Source: Phytophthora hibernalis
Taxonomy: Eukaryota; Oomycota; Peronosporomycetes; Peronosporales; Peronosporaceae
Assembly: GCA_012656075.1 (NCBI GenBank)
Contig: JAAKBF010000010.1
Location: forward strand, 310,001-374,000
Direction of reading: 5' to 3'
DNA: 64,000 nucleotides
Position numbers and translations under genes: made by a program. Shown here one piece after another: positions 1 through 13,995 of this stretch. The notes below the pieces were generated by a model. The model had not been told where the DNA came from and did not search any database. It worked only from the letters and a program-made list of their open reading frames with translations. The first letter of the stretch is position 1. Each line of letters starts with the position of its first letter.

Positions 1-3000
1 CGTTCACGCTCGCCGGCCAGGCCCTTTACCAGTTGTTCAGCTCGAGATAGTTTTAGTTCCAGCAATTCAGCCTCTTCGCGTAGAGCATTCTTCTCAGAGA
101 CGCTGGTATCGTATTGATTTTTCAGGGCTTCGACTTTTTCTATAACTTCTTGAAGCTTCTCCTTGGCAACCTGTAGATCCTTTTGTTTGACAGCCAATGC
201 TTGTTGCGACTTTCGAAGCACTTCTTTCTTTGGTAAAACGACACGAAAGACCCCAGCGTAACACTCCATTGCTAACACCCATGAACACAATGCTCCAGCT
301 GCAGACGATACCTTCCTCACCCCATCTGAGTTAAATGTTGGCTTTGAGGTGTACTTCTTCAGAGCAGTGACAGTCTTGTCGCGAATCGAATCCTTGTCAA
401 ATGTCTTGATTTGCTGCAGAAAGCTCACATCATTCATTTTCGTCTTGGCTGATGCCCACGTAGGAGGAAGGCCGAAAAGAATCATCACAGCACACATGAC
501 CATCGAGACGGCTTCAGGTGGTTGAGTATAGACTTTGACCTCTGCAATAGCCTTTTTGTCCAGATTTTCCACCTCCAGCATTGCGCGTTGTAACGCAGGC
601 AAGGCCTCATCCAAATCTTTCTGGGCATCATCCGCGATCTTCTTCGTTTCAGATTCCTCCTTTCCAATACGCTCACTGTCAGCCTCGACCTGTTTCCGCT
701 GCTCATCGGCGACACGGCGTTCAGAAACAATTACCACTAGCAGGTCACTGCAGTCCTTGTTCTTCTGCGCGACCACAACTTTGCGCTGCTCGAGTTGTTT
801 GGACATCTCTTCCACTTGCAGTCTGGACTCTTCTAGTTTTGCTAGGCCATTTTTGAGTTTGTCGCGGGTGTCGCGAATAGTGGCTGCTTTTTCTGAGAGC
901 AGCTCTACATATCCAGTAACTAAAGACAGATAGTTAGTTGGAGTCACGTAATTGTGACGTTTCATTCGGGCAAGGACTTGCGACGACGCGAGCATAACGC
1001 TGCTGTGTACAACAGCAAAAACCGCCGCGATTTTAGGACGTTGAGCTTCTACAGCCACGTTCTTCTCCTCGAGAAACTTCATGCCAACTTCTTGGAGGGC
1101 ATCAATCGGCCACTCATTGAACCAGTCAATGTTCGTATTGTTAACAAGGGACGGGAACTGTCGGCACCTATTACAGAAGCCCTTGCCAATCGGACTAAAG
1201 GCGAGAACAACATGCAAGTTTCGACGAACTTCACTGATGAAGAAGTTCCACAGTGATTCCTTGGTTTCACGTATACCTTGTGCACGAGCTCGCAAACGAA
1301 CACCGTCAAGTATGCCGGCTTGTTCATCCTTCTCAAATAAGCCTGGAATTTCGCCGCTGCTCAGGATATTGTTTAGGTCTTCCACGAAAGACTCACTTTT
1401 GATTTGCGTATCGCTGAACAGGAAAATTGTTTTCTGTTGCTGGAGCCCCACCTGGGTATAGAGCTTCTTAATATCCTCATGGAACTCGAAGCTACGATAG
1501 TTCTTTCCCACTTCGATCTGAAAACCTTGAATCCACCCATAAAACCTGCAAGCTTTGTCAATGACTGCCTACCACTGCCACCAACGCCTACAAGCAGGAG
1601 ATTTCCGCGCATTGTCATCAACTGCCTGTGAATACGCAATATATGTGTAAGAGCGTCACTGAACATAACGAGATTCATTGGCACAAAGCCTGGTTCGGCG
1701 TTGTGGTTCTCCAACTGTTCTTCCACAAAACTTTTAAGCATTTTCATGTCCATAACCTCGGCATATCGAGCACTCCCCTCGTCGGCGCCTGGGACCGTGG
1801 AGAAAATGTAAGTAAACAATGGTCCATTTTCTTTGAGCTGTTCTGGTGCTTGAGACAGTAATCTACCCCAGTCCGTCTGAAAATGTACACCCAAAAGCTC
1901 ATCAAGCTTCTTTTTGAACATTTGGCGATCTTCGTAACTGGTGAGGCGATCCGAAAACACGCAAGCTCTCGTGCATCCACAGCCTCAGCATACCGTCACG
2001 ACTTGCTACGTTGTGGTTATCAGCGAGAAGAAGGCCTTGAATTACTCGAGCCATATCACGCAGGTTGAACAGGTAGTGGCAATTTGCTGGGGTGGGCAGA
2101 AACTGCTCGAGCACATTTTGATAGAGCTGGATTGTCGCCGATACCAACGGAACACCAAGGGGCTTAATTTCGTCATCAAATTCAGCAAGCTTGGGCACAA
2201 GCATGGTCTCGAAAATGCGCTTGAGCTGGGCTTGCTCGGGAATCGTCATATTAATCAGGTTGAAGCGACTTTGGAAACGAGAGCTGATGACGGAACGTCC
2301 ACCACCTGGAGGTCCCATCGCAGCGACAAACTGCATATCTACAAAGTACTTGAGCGTTTGCTTTTTGCGGTCGTACCAACAGCTGTAGTCAACCCACTGT
2401 CGTAGCAGCTCCAGGGGTGGCTGAGACCCAAACATGTCCTTGGTTGGCATGTTCATATCATCGATAAATGTTACGAGCTTCTTGCCACCGACGGGTCCAA
2501 ACCTGTTTAGTGAACGCTTTTCCATGACATTTTCAATCATATCCTGCGTCGTTGCAGAAGAAGTAGCAGACGAGAAGTTCATCACCAGTACGTTATACGC
2601 GTCACTCAGGGCTTCGATCTCTCGTTCAACAACGGTTGTCTTCCCCACACCAGTTTCACCAACAAATAGAGTGTGAATGCCAGCGGTAAGCATTGTTTGG
2701 AGCAGGAACCCATAGCGCAGCGTATCAATCGTAGGCACCATGATCTTGTGGAACGGGGTGTTGGGTGCGATACGGAAATTAGGAGGCAGTTTTTCATCCC
2801 AAAGCTTGAAATCGCGGCTGGAAGGATCTACATAGAAATCATACGCAGTCTTGAGAGGAGGATAAACAGAATCGATATCACGCAGGAAGAAGTCAAACTT
2901 TTGCGCCCTTCTTCATTCGCAGCGGCCATGACACTCCATGTCATGCAGAACAGGAAAAATTTCTCGATAACACCGGCAAACTTTTCTCCGCACGTAGCTA

Positions 3001-6000
3001 AGTCGACACCGTTCTCAGTCGTAGCAAGCGCGTTGTAGAGGTTGCAAAAAGACTTGACACTGTTAAAGGTTGTAACTGGAATTAGTTCCGTCACCTCCGA
3101 GGTCTTGAATCTCAGTATCTTTTCCATGTACTTATCAAAGAGTGTCTGGAGCACATCACGCTCTTCCTGGAGAGAAATTGTCGTAGCGAGCCATGTTAGA
3201 ATAAAGGGCGCCAACCAAGATCTTCAACATCCATGTACACCATTCCAGCACGACTGACGGTAGCTGGAGAAGCCACCGCAAGGTCTTGGACCTCAAACAT
3301 GAGTGCCATTGATGGGCTCATACTGATACGATCACCGTTAATCAGTGTTAGCACCTTGTTGTCATCCATGACACTATTCATACTCTCAATCCAAAGTGTG
3401 TCTACTGGTCCATCCAGCATGATCCACTTCTCTTCCGCTTTCTCATCCGCTGCAAGGTTTCGGAAGATAGCTGACAAGATACCATCGATCCATTCAAACG
3501 TTGAGAGATCGTAGACACCATAGATTTCGTTCAGTGAAATCGATTTCGGATTCAGCACCTGTACTCGAACAGGCATGTACCCAGGCACTCCTTCTTTTGC
3601 CATCCAAGTCTTGGCCGAGCGCAGTGTTTTCCAAATCGTTGTTTTTCCTGCCATGGTCTGGCCCACGATCATATTACAGTGACGAGTTATCTGCGACTCG
3701 TAGAGCTGGATCGTTTTGAATACAACCACGGGGTGGATCTGTAGTTTGTGCTCCAGCAGCGCCTGCTCAATACTACCCTGCAACTTACCATAGTCCGTTA
3801 CTGGTAGTTCAATCGAAGGGAACAAATCTCCTAGCAACAAACGAAAAGTACTGCGTCTTCTCGGATGAACTTGGGCATGTTCATGTCTCGCAACGCACGC
3901 AGCAAAATGTTTTCCTCCTGCAAATTCGGGTCTTCACGCTTCAGTGTGCCTGCCATGTTCAACACTGCCTTTAGACTACGCAGGCCAAAATCGTAGTGGT
4001 CTTGCTTGCTTAGCTGTTGGATCATTAATCCATAGAGCGTTGTCGTCTTCTTGGCCAGTACCTTTGCATCACGGAAGCCTTCAGCTTGTAGCATTACTTC
4101 AGCAATCAGTGCCAGATCAGGTACCATCATAGCGCACGGGCGCATCAGAGCTTTGAGGTTGTCTGGGAGTTCAGTACGACCTGCGTAACCTGGGTTCATC
4201 GTGATGAAGATGCCCATATTAATGTTGACTTTCATCAGCGTACCAAGGAACATAACCTGCGTTTGCCTAGCTGTCAAAGCTTGCATGATCGTCAAGACCT
4301 GCTGTGCGACCACCGACAGCACTTCAATCTCGATACGGTTGAACTCATCAAAGCATCCCCAGCCGCCAGACTGAACAAGTCCTGCAAACATACGGCCGAC
4401 GGACTTGTAATCCAGACCATCGCTGCAGTTGAAGACGATGACGTACTTCGCCAAATTCTTGCCCAAGTCCTTTACCGTTTCTGTCTTTCCTGTTCCAGCT
4501 GGGCCAAGGGGATTGCCGCCTCTGTTCAAGTGCAGGGCTGTTGTCATGGTGAGAACGCAGCGATCTGTCAGTGGCGTGATCACAAGTCGTCCGTTGTTGC
4601 CTTGGTATTCGTAAGAATACTGCAACGACGTGACCGTCTGCTTGACTTCGCAAATGCCGACTTCACCCAAATCCTTGTTGAAGTAGAAACGAAGCTGCAT
4701 CAACCAGTCGAAGTCGTTCACACTCTTGCAGTTTTGCTTAACCAAGCGATCTATGACATCACGCGAGTGAATTTCAATCGTGATGAGGGCCACAACTTTT
4801 TACGATCTGTCGCTGAGAGCTGACCGCGCACCATATCTGCGAGCTTGTTCAAATACGAAACCCACTTCTTTTTCAGCTGCTTCAGCGCTTTTTCTCACCT
4901 TTAGCCACTTCATTGAGCGCTTTGATGCATTCGTTTGTCCAGGCTGTTTGACCACATGTGATCAAAAGCTGACCGGGAAATCTTTAATCCACTTCTCTTT
5001 CTTGCCTTTGTAGCCCACGATACATTGAGCAAATATTTTCTCCAGTGTATTGACCATGGCGGCCTCGATACGTAGCAGCCACCCTTCCACAGCACCTGCA
5101 ACGACTACATTAGAAGCAAACATAACCTGCTCACCGCAAGGTGAATTCATTCCCAATGCCTCGAATGTTGCATTCCCGCGTGCTCCTGGGGGAATTAGGT
5201 TCAACGTCTTGATGGCTTCAAAACACTTCTTGATGTGCTTTTGCACTTGATCCGGATCCTTTTGATGTCCTAGAATCTCAAGCAAATCATCGTTGGAAAG
5301 AAAATAGAAACGAGGGAACAGCATTCGTTTTGTCTCGAGATACTGGTCCAGACATTTTTGAATCTGGTCGAGCTTTTCCTGCATTGCGACGAGCGTTTCC
5401 AGTACACCTGCTTCTTGCGTAGCTTGCAGCGCATTTTCGTCTTGGCCATCCCTTCCGTCACTCGGCAGTAAGCAGTGTTAACCTCATCAAATAGTTGACT
5501 CTCTAGGGGTAACTGTTTACGGATATCTTCAGACGCCATGAAAATACTCTCCAAGTAGATCCAACACCGCTGCACACCAAGCAGGGTTTCGATGACTTCG
5601 GATAAATGGGAAAGTGCTTTCTCCCAATACAGAATGCGCGTATCGAAAGATCCGAAGAAGGGCGAAGCCTTCATTGTAGACAGCTGCACTTGGTCGTCTT
5701 CGAGCGCAGTAAAAAGATCGTCTGCAGACCGGATTTTGTAGTACACACCCTTGTATTCCGTGATATCCACATCTATAGTTGCCCAGCGCTTTTCGATAGC
5801 GTCGAGGGTTTGCTCGATAGACAGTTCTTTCCCTGCATTGCTTGACAGGGTGCTAATAAACTCGGCATGTAGATGGAATCCGAGAGAAAAACACGCTCCA
5901 ATGTGAAGCTTGCAGATTCTGTATCGAAAGTCTTGTCCATCTCTTCTTTTAGCTGTGCCCAGTGACGAGCGCGTAGTGCTGGACTCTTGAGATCTTGAAT

Positions 6001-9000
6001 CAAGGGCAGTGTCTGCCTAAACTGCTCAATCTTAATCTTCATAGAACTCCACACCGTCCAGCTCTTCATGTCTTTTCCATACTTGACTACCTTCTTGAAA
6101 AACTGAGCAGCAGTCGACTCCATCGTGTCCACTTCAATATCATAGAATACTTTGTTTTTCCACGAAGCCCACACGATTTCCCATTCATCAGTTAGTGCCC
6201 AGATCTGTTGCAACAGCTCAAGTTCCTTCTCAGTTTGTACAAAGCCATCGTTCTTGGATTCCTCAATCCCGAAAATCTCCAGCCCTTTCTTCAACGCACT
6301 TTGGCGAGTGCGTGTAGCCTCCATCTTCTTCTCGAACTCTACAAGAATCTGATGAGCAATCTTAGATTGTTGTTCACCAGAGTAGGGTAATGCTGCCTCT
6401 GCCTCGGTACGCAGCTCTGACATGATGTTGTTCAGATCTGCCACAGAGTCTTGCAGGCTTTGCTTCATGCTCACTTTGCACTTTTGCAGCATTGTGTTTG
6501 AATCCATCAGCATCACCTCATAAGCTTCCCAGTTGGGTTTCAAGTTTGTCAGATCACGTTGCTCCTCGTCAGTCGTTTGCACATCGAATTCGGCCAAGAG
6601 GTCATATTTGTGTTGCAAGGGCTCAAAGCGCGCCACAACCCCGGGCATTCCCTCTTTTATATCCTGCAGAAGATGTATGCTTTCACTCAAGTGGTCTAAA
6701 TTCAACGGCTTGACTTGGAGCTTCTGTGTGTTTTCTTTCATCATATTCATCAGTTCCTTCAACTCGTCGTGTGCCGTCTGGTTCAACAGACCTGTAAGCT
6801 TGCCTATCCATTGCACCGTGTGCTCCACTAGACTTGCTTTCAAAAAGTTCGTATCAATCTGAATGAAGTTAATTGTGTTCGTCAGATCTTCATTTTGGAT
6901 GCTGACTTGCTGTTCACGATACCGCTCAATATCTGCGCGAAACTGCTGTAGCGGTCTGTTTGCTTTAGCATAACGACGAATGAATGCTTGCTTGTCTTGG
7001 TTCCAAACAAGTTTGTACTTGTCCCAGTAACCCAAATACTTCTGCAGTTCTGTGGCGCTGGAAGACATACCATTCATGATATGCACAAGGACCTTGAGAA
7101 TTTCTTCATCGTTGAAAATGGACTGGTAAAAGTTGTTCACAACAGGGGCGACCTCTGCTTTCTCAATTATGTCAACAGAGGAACGAGCTTCGTCCTGATT
7201 TCCCACAGGTTCCCTACCTGCAGTATCAGCTGCTCGGACCTCCTCTCCACTTTTTGAAGCGGCAGCCGCAGAGTCAGACTTTCCGTCAGGTGGTGCACCA
7301 GCACTAGAGCTGTCTCCATTGATTTGGTTGTTCACATTATGACGTGGAAGTGACGCAACTAAGCGGGGCACCACAGAAATGACGTTAAAAATTTCCTTTG
7401 CGACGGTGTTAACCATTTGTGTGAGGTCAGCCATAAAGGGTTTAAACTCCACTTTGTTGTCTTCAAGCACGACATGGATCCGAAACAGCGGCCTCGGGTC
7501 AGTCTTGGCATCACCGTTAATTGCCTTTGATAATTCCTGAAGGGATTTCTTTACAGATTGCCGCAGCGCATCTTCCAACATTTTGTCGGAGCGCTCCACA
7601 AAGCGATTCCATTCCCGTTGCACCTCTGGAGGTCCCGACGCAAAGTGCTCGTAAGTTGCCGTCATCGTGGAACTAATCGTTTGATACGCGTCACGCAGTT
7701 GCTTCTCGATCGTCTTCCGGTGAATTACCTGTTTCGCCTCAAAAACGCCATCATCGTAAATGGTGTTGCGCTCAATGAAAATGTGCATCAAGCCACTGAT
7801 CATCTTGCAGTTCTTCATCACTATATCCTTGTTTTCTTGAAACTCTTGGACTATCTTGTACGTATTTTCACAGTGTTTTCGACAGTCTGCAACATACCAC
7901 TCGACAATTCCTTTCGAAACCCAGGTTAGCTTTTGGAGCCCTGGTTGAATGCGGCGATCAAGCTTGCGGATAATATCTTCAAATAGTCGTCGTTCAGTCG
8001 ATGACAGATCCAATAAAATGCGGTTATAGTCGCGGACGACTAGCATCACATGCTCGCGCAAAACACGCAACTGTTCTTTCTGATTGCAGATATCGTGAGC
8101 CATGTACGGGATTTGGATCTCTCCGTTGAAGTACTGCCAGTAGTGAACTTCCGTGAATAAGTTCAGCAATGGACGGTCGAAGTTGCAGTGAAGAAATCCT
8201 TTTTCGCTCGTCCAATTAGCGTTTTCTCTGTGTTTTGAAGGGCATTGTTGTCCTTGTGGTGGGAATTTAAATTCACGTTAGAGGGTGCGGCATCAGGATC
8301 TGAGCCAGTCTTTGTCATCAACGGGTTCTCCAGTCTCGAATTCATATTTGTATTGCCCAACGTGTTCAAATCCTCAATCCAATCGTGATACTTCCGCTGA
8401 ATGTACTCGTTGATGACAAGTCTCAAACCGTCGTACGCGTTTTGGGCTTCATCACACTCCGCAGCGTTGGAAGGATCAACTAGTTCTTGCAGACGCACAA
8501 GGTCGTCGGTTGCACGTAGCAGCAGGCTTCGTGCCCATAGGGCAGAGCCAGCAAACTGAGGTTCCGTGGGAGATAGCAATGGTGCATGTTTGTTCTTTTC
8601 AAACAAGTTCCGAATTGACGCGATATTGGCCTTAAACATACCGAATATATCAATCGCGCGCTTCTCCACGCAGCGCTTGATAGCCTCACGCTGTGCAATT
8701 TTCTGGAAAGACCGGATCATGTCCGCGCCAGCAGCAACCGTAGAAATACTTTCGAACGCTCCGTTGATAACGTTTTGAGTCATAGCTTCCAGATCCTTCA
8801 TTCCGTTCTTGAAGGAGTTGAAGTCGCTATGCCAACTGGTATTCTTAACATCCAGGATGTCGTAGTCAAGTTGGCGCAAACGGTCGACGTGTCCCTCAAA
8901 TTGTGTCTCGATACCTCGTAAGCTCTTCACTATATCCATGCCACGATTGCCACCGAAGGTAGGGAGGACATCTCGCTTTCCGTCTTTGCCCTTGCGTGCA

Positions 9001-10235
9001 AACTGGATCTGGCCTTCACACACTTCCAGCAGCTCTCTGCAGCGCTGTACAAATGCATCGATCTGCGCGAAAATGCCTGTTTCGTCAAAGTTCCAGCGGC
9101 GGTCAGGGGACGGAGCTGTGGCGTTCACGGCGTTGGAGGCTTTGCCATAAATCTGTTTCCACGACACTCCACACTGAATACTCTGCTCAAGGTGGTGGAC
9201 GCTGGCCTCAACGTTTCCGTCGAACACGTCCGGGAGCGAGATCTTCTTACAGCACACAATAATAATCTCGTTGCTCACCTTACGCAGCAAACTCGTGATG
9301 CGATCCTCCGTGTTGTAGTGACGCGAGTACATCCAAATAAGACGAACGAAGTTCAACAGCTTCGGTAGCAACAACGGAATCTCATCTGGCTGTGCCTGCG
9401 CAATATCTTCACATACTGGACTGAGCTTCTGTAGGAAGCGAAGGTTGTCGTTCGCCTCCGTTGACCCCTGCTTAATGATCTGAGAGAGGGTCTCAAACGG
9501 CTGCAAGTACGACGACTTGGCAGCGCGTAGGATCTCCACAATCTCCTTCACGCCCTCTCGGTTTAGTTGGTCCGTAATGCCCGACAAATCCTCCGTCCGA
9601 TGTTCCCAGAACTTGATCTCCTCCAACGGACCGGCACCTTCTGCGTCATGGGCGTTGTCCTGGTTGTTAATCACCTCCTTGATTTGTCGCGTCCAGTGGA
9701 TGACCGTGGACTCCAGCTGTTGCACGAGGTCCTTGTCCTTGTAGTTAAACTTGTCCGGGTTCACGGGCGGCAGGTACAGCACCGTCTTGCCGCAGCCGCG
9801 ACTCACAGTCTCCGTGAGACTCGACATGAAGCGGAAGAACTGGCCCGTGAACTCTTTCTGCACGCTCTCGGGCCACGCCCTGTTGGCCTGCAGTCTCTGC
9901 AGATAGTAGCCGTTCATGAGATGGAGCAGCGACGAGATGACGTCCTTCTCCACGGTGCCGAACTGCAGCGCGTCCTTGACGTTGGCAGGTGTCACGAGCG
10001 TCTGGCCGTTCTTGACGAAGTACATGACGCTGTGCGCGCCTCGAGGTGCCGTCGTCATGACCACGAGCGACTCGTTCTGCACCGTGAGGAAAAGCGCAGG
10101 CACGCCCGAGCCCTCCACGAACTCCTTGACGGTGGCCAGGTCCGCAGACGTCCAGGCCTTGGGGTGGTACCCGGGTAGCGTGATGCGCTCCCGTATCCAC
10201 TGCACGATGAGCTCTACGTCTTCGAACGAGCTCAT
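1..10235 (-). CDS. Axonemal dynein heavy chain, DNAH2-like (N-terminal about 3,400 residues, runs off left edge)
   Basis: This is the motor subunit of a flagellar dynein arm. From the start at 10235 come a long N-terminal tail, then AAA1 with P-loop GPAGTGKTE near residue 1910, AAA2 with GQTMAGKTT near 2190, AAA3 with GETGVGKTT near 2520, AAA4 with GVGGSGRQS near 2880, then the stalk coiled coil and microtubule-binding region (about 950 to 100), with the window edge in the second stalk helix. AAA5, AAA6 and the C-terminus lie outside. Wording around AAA2-AAA3 (LDGPVDTLWIESMNSVMDD, KIMVPTIDTLRYG) best fits the DNAH2 / inner-arm I1 beta type from my knowledge of the family; the subtype is inferred. 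No introns are visible. The frame breaks eleven times, near 1523, 1955, 2900, 3204, 3845, 4799, 4891, 4976, 5442, 5889 and 8202, each by one missing base in a run. An upstream GTG at 10310 is not used as start because an ATG follows at 10235. Confidence 0.93.
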
Positions 10236-10680
10236 CGCTGGCTGGCTGTCAAGTTTCCAAGTGGGGATCGGATCCGAGGGTCGCGACGGGTCAAGCGAGA
10301 GGATACCCACGACCGATTTAGTACGCGACCTCTAGCAGTAGAGTAGACATGGCAGGGGTAGCATGGTAGTGATGTTCATCGAGAGGAAGCGCCGCTTCCG
10401 CTTCCCTGCAGATGACCTTGACGTCATGGAGAAGAAGCGGAAGTGAGGTTGCGCGCACTAATGCGGAATGGTCAAGAGTGATGGTCCATACAAAGTTCAA
10501 GTGAAAGAGGAAATTCGTGTTCTGAAACGCAAATCCCATCCTACTTCATTAAGCCTCTTGTGCGTCATATTGCGCACGTCGTCGACCTTCTGGAACTCAG
10601 AGCGCTGCGTGGTGACCCCCTGCGCCCTTGCTGCTGTGCTTGCCTTCCTTCATCTTCTTCATCCTTTCGTCCTCCAGTGC
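10236..10680. promoter_or_regulatory. Divergent intergenic region, dynein heavy chain / Arf-GAP
   Basis: These 445 bases separate two divergently transcribed start codons and must hold both promoters. I see no gene in it and no clear core element beyond ordinary sequence. Confidence 0.4.
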
Positions 10681-13352
10681 ATGATGGCCAAGGCGTCGCC
10701 GAGCGAGAAGCGCGCGGAGGAGCGACTGATCCAGGAGCTGCGCGACTTCCAGCGCTCCAACCCCACGAACAAGCGCTGCTTCGACTGCAACGAGATGGTG
10801 CTGACCCTCAGTCTGCTAGTATAGGGATGGGCTTGTTTAAGGTTCTGACGCTGTACTATTTGCTTGACAGATGCCCCAATACGTCTGCCTGGACTTCAAC
10901 ACGTTCGTCTGCACGGCGTGCAGCGGCATCCAGTGAGTGGTCGACTGCCAATTGGGTCCTTCTGCTGTTATACTGAGACTGTTGTGGCGTGTTGCAGCCG
11001 AGAGTTCGCGCACCGAGTCAAATCCATCTCCATGTCCAAGTTCACGGAGAGCGAAGTCAAGAACATGGTGAACCTCGGCGGCAATGAGGTCGGATCTGTC
11101 TGTGCAAGAGGTTGGGATATTGTATTGTGTTTCTTACGATGTGGAGTGTGGTCGCTGGGAGCAGGCGGCGCAGAAGTACTGGCGAAGCAGACACGACCCA
11201 AGCTTTCGACCGAACGGCGGGAGCGACGGCGAGCGCACGCGCAACTTTATTCGCTTGACGTACATCGACCGAAAGTAAGTGGTGGATTGGTGTGGATGTT
11301 AGGAACTAGTGGAATCTAACGGTGCTCTGTTGATTGTCGATTCAGGTGGGTGTATGAGTCGCCACGCCACGCCAAGGAAGAGGAGCCCGAGCGAACGTCG
11401 TCGGTGAGTTTGCCTCTATGCATGGGATATATTGGTCGCTAGATTTTGTTGCTGACACTGAACGGTTATGTTCTTACAGAAGAGCAGTAAGTCAAAGAAA
11501 GAGAAAAGGCAGACAGCGACGATGACTTCTTTTCCGCTAAACCTGCGAAGAAGAGCAGCGGAACCGATGCGCAGTTTGGCGACTTCTCGAACTTTGAAGG
11601 TAGCTCCCGAACGGCAGCACAGTCATTTGGGGACTTTGGCAGCTTTGATAGTCCGGCTCCTGCAAAGAAAGCGGACGACAGTTTTGCGGATTTCGGCGAC
11701 TTCGGAGGTTCCACTGCAACCAGTAGAACTACTAGTGCGGCTCCGACAGAAGCACCCAAGCCGCCTCCGCCAGCTCCAAAGTTTGGCTCGTTCAAGATTG
11801 CACCACCGCCAGGATCGAACTTCTCTTCCAATGCGAATACGACACCCGCTACGAATGATCTAATGGGTATTAGCCCTACGAACAAGACTGACGACCCGTT
11901 TGGATTTGATACTCCGGCGCCAGCACGTGAATCTCAGACCCAACCAGCTCCCGTGGCTGCGTCTCCATTTGACGCTTTTGATGCCCCTACACCCACCAGA
12001 CGCGGAGGTAGCCGCTCCAACTCCGCTGCGTCTCTCGACCCCTTTAGCAGCATGGCTGCTCCGGCACCAGCACCAGCTAAGCAGAACAATTCGCCTTTTG
12101 ATGCGTTTGTATCTCCGACAGCATCGACGTCATCGGCATTTGATGCTTTTGCCGCTCCATCTCCTGTATCCCCCCGGGCAGCAACGTGTTTGACGCATTT
12201 GGTGGAGGCGGGGACGCGTTTGGAGATTTTACAGGCTCAAATAATTCATCGCGAACCAATTCTGCGAACGCTCCTGTTGCAGACCCTTTTGCCATCAAAC
12301 CTGAGAAGCCTACGCCCGCTGCTGCCGCTGATCAATTTGCAGCTTTCGATGGGATGCAGTCAAGGAGTGCTGCTGCACCTGTTGCTACTGCTCCAACACC
12401 CGATTTTGGGTCTGTAGCCTTGTCAGGAGGTAACGGTGCCAGTCAGCAGCAAAGCACAAGCGTTGATCCGTTTGCATTTGCAAGTGGGGCGAGTAACACT
12501 GGGCTTCCGGCGGCTCAACAGCAGGGAGGTGGGGCAACAAACCATCAATTTGGCGGGTTTCCTAGTACCACAGGAGGGTTTTCGCAGCAGCATCAGCCTC
12601 AAAATGCATTTAATGGGCAGATGCAGCAGCACATGCAACCATTCCACCCAGGCCAACCGCAACAAACTCAGCAGCAGCAATGGTATGGTCAGCCGCAAGG
12701 ATTTCCCGGTCAGTCGCAGCCGATGCATCCAGGACAGCAGTATCCGGGACAATTTCCGCCACGCCCGGTCGGGGGTGCTGCTCCTCCTGCACCGATTTCA
12801 GTGAAGGTAAGTGTGAGCAGTGCGAATACGATGATGTGGCTTTAATCTTACGACTCCTTGTTATACAGACTCCAGCGTCAGCGATCAACGACCCATTTGC
12901 CTCACTTAACATCGGCGGCACCTTCGGATTCAGTGGTTCGAGCTCTACTGAAGCACGTACGGGCTCGGGAGGAGCAGCCAACGCTGCACCTTTCCCTCCG
13001 ACAGTCCGACCTGGCGCTGCCAACTCTTTCGGAAGCGCCCCTCCCCGGCACCATTCTCCTACGGACAGTAAGTATTATCAAGCGTATGCCTTTTGGATGT
13101 TGGTTTAGTTGCTGATGGAGTGTTGCCATTTGACAGGCCTCCAGCCCGATCGAGTTCCTCGTTCACGCATCCTCCGCCGAATAACACCGCGTTTGCCGAT
13201 CCGAATGCGTATGTACTGTGCCGTGTTGTGATGCTCGCTTCTATTGCTGTTAACTTTTGTGCATTTTATTTTGCCGTGGCAGGTTTGGGGACTTCACGAG
13301 TGCGCCAACACAGACGCCGGCTTCTCCGGCAAACCCTTTTGACCTGTTTTGA
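10681..13352 (+). CDS. Arf GTPase-activating protein, AGFG-like, with FG and NPF motifs
   Basis: The protein should stimulate GTP hydrolysis by Arf GTPases and act in vesicle coat traffic. The N-terminal Arf-GAP zinc finger is clear: CFDC, 16 residues, CTAC, followed by SGIHREFAHRVKSISMSKF and YWRSRHDPSFRPNGG. The rest is low complexity with repeated FGDF, DPF and DAF motifs, Gln-rich stretches and a C-terminal NPFDLF, as in AGFG/HRB proteins that bind EH-domain and clathrin adaptors. Nine exons are inferred: 10681-10797, 10871-10932, 10997-11088, 11165-11274, 11346-11403, 11480-12806, 12869-13067, 13137-13208, 13283-13352, with ordinary GT..AG introns. Three one-base losses break the frame: in AAAA at 11504, in the six-C run at 12170 and in CCCC at 13043. 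The last is required for the final exons to read through to NPFDLF. Confidence 0.88.
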
Positions 13353-13995
13353 GCGATGGTGAAGACCACCTCGCGAACGCAGCTTGAGGTGGTTTTGTAG
13401 TGATGGCAAATAGAGTTGAGATATCAATGAAGCTGGACAGCATTCCTCAACATACTACAGTAGAATTTGGCTGCCAGCCAAGTCTTCCTCTCTTCGGTTC
13501 TCAATATTCACTCAAACCGATGCCAAGCAGCGTCTGAAAAGGCAACACTGGCATTCGTTGTGGCGTCGCTGAACTTGATCACGAAGATACCGATACAACA
13601 AGCCTCCTTCCAAGTTTTCTTTGAGCATGTAGCGAAAGCAGCTTTCTCACCAACGCCAATAGTTCTAGCAAAACGCTTTGCAATCAATCAATCAATCGAA
13701 AGATGACTTCCTAAACCTGAAGGACGGAGAAGGACAAGAGAGGAGGATTTCATGCTAGCCGCGGGAGAAAGGAGCGAGTTGTCTGCTGCGTACACTGGTT
13801 GTCAATGACGCAGCATGCAAACAAAAGCTACACCTTTAGGCAACACAAAATCCGCCCGGACAGAAGAAAGCAGCAATCTCGCTGCGATCAACCCAGTGAC
13901 GGCAAAGGAGCACGGTCGGTTCTATTGAGATCCGGTTATGCGCTCTCTCCTAGCAGCAGTTAAACCCCACTCTGTTGATCGGTCGAAGCAGCAGC
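13353..13995. other. Convergent 3' intergenic region
   Basis: Between the stop codons of the Arf-GAP gene and the L9 gene. It holds no convincing reading frame. A small CAAT microsatellite (four units) lies at 13681-13697. Confidence 0.5.

Noticed and set aside
1..10235. Dynein heavy chain as a pseudogene
   Set aside because: All breaks are one-base losses in runs and the same type of break affects housekeeping genes such as TSR1 and DDX51, so a sequence error is the simpler reading.
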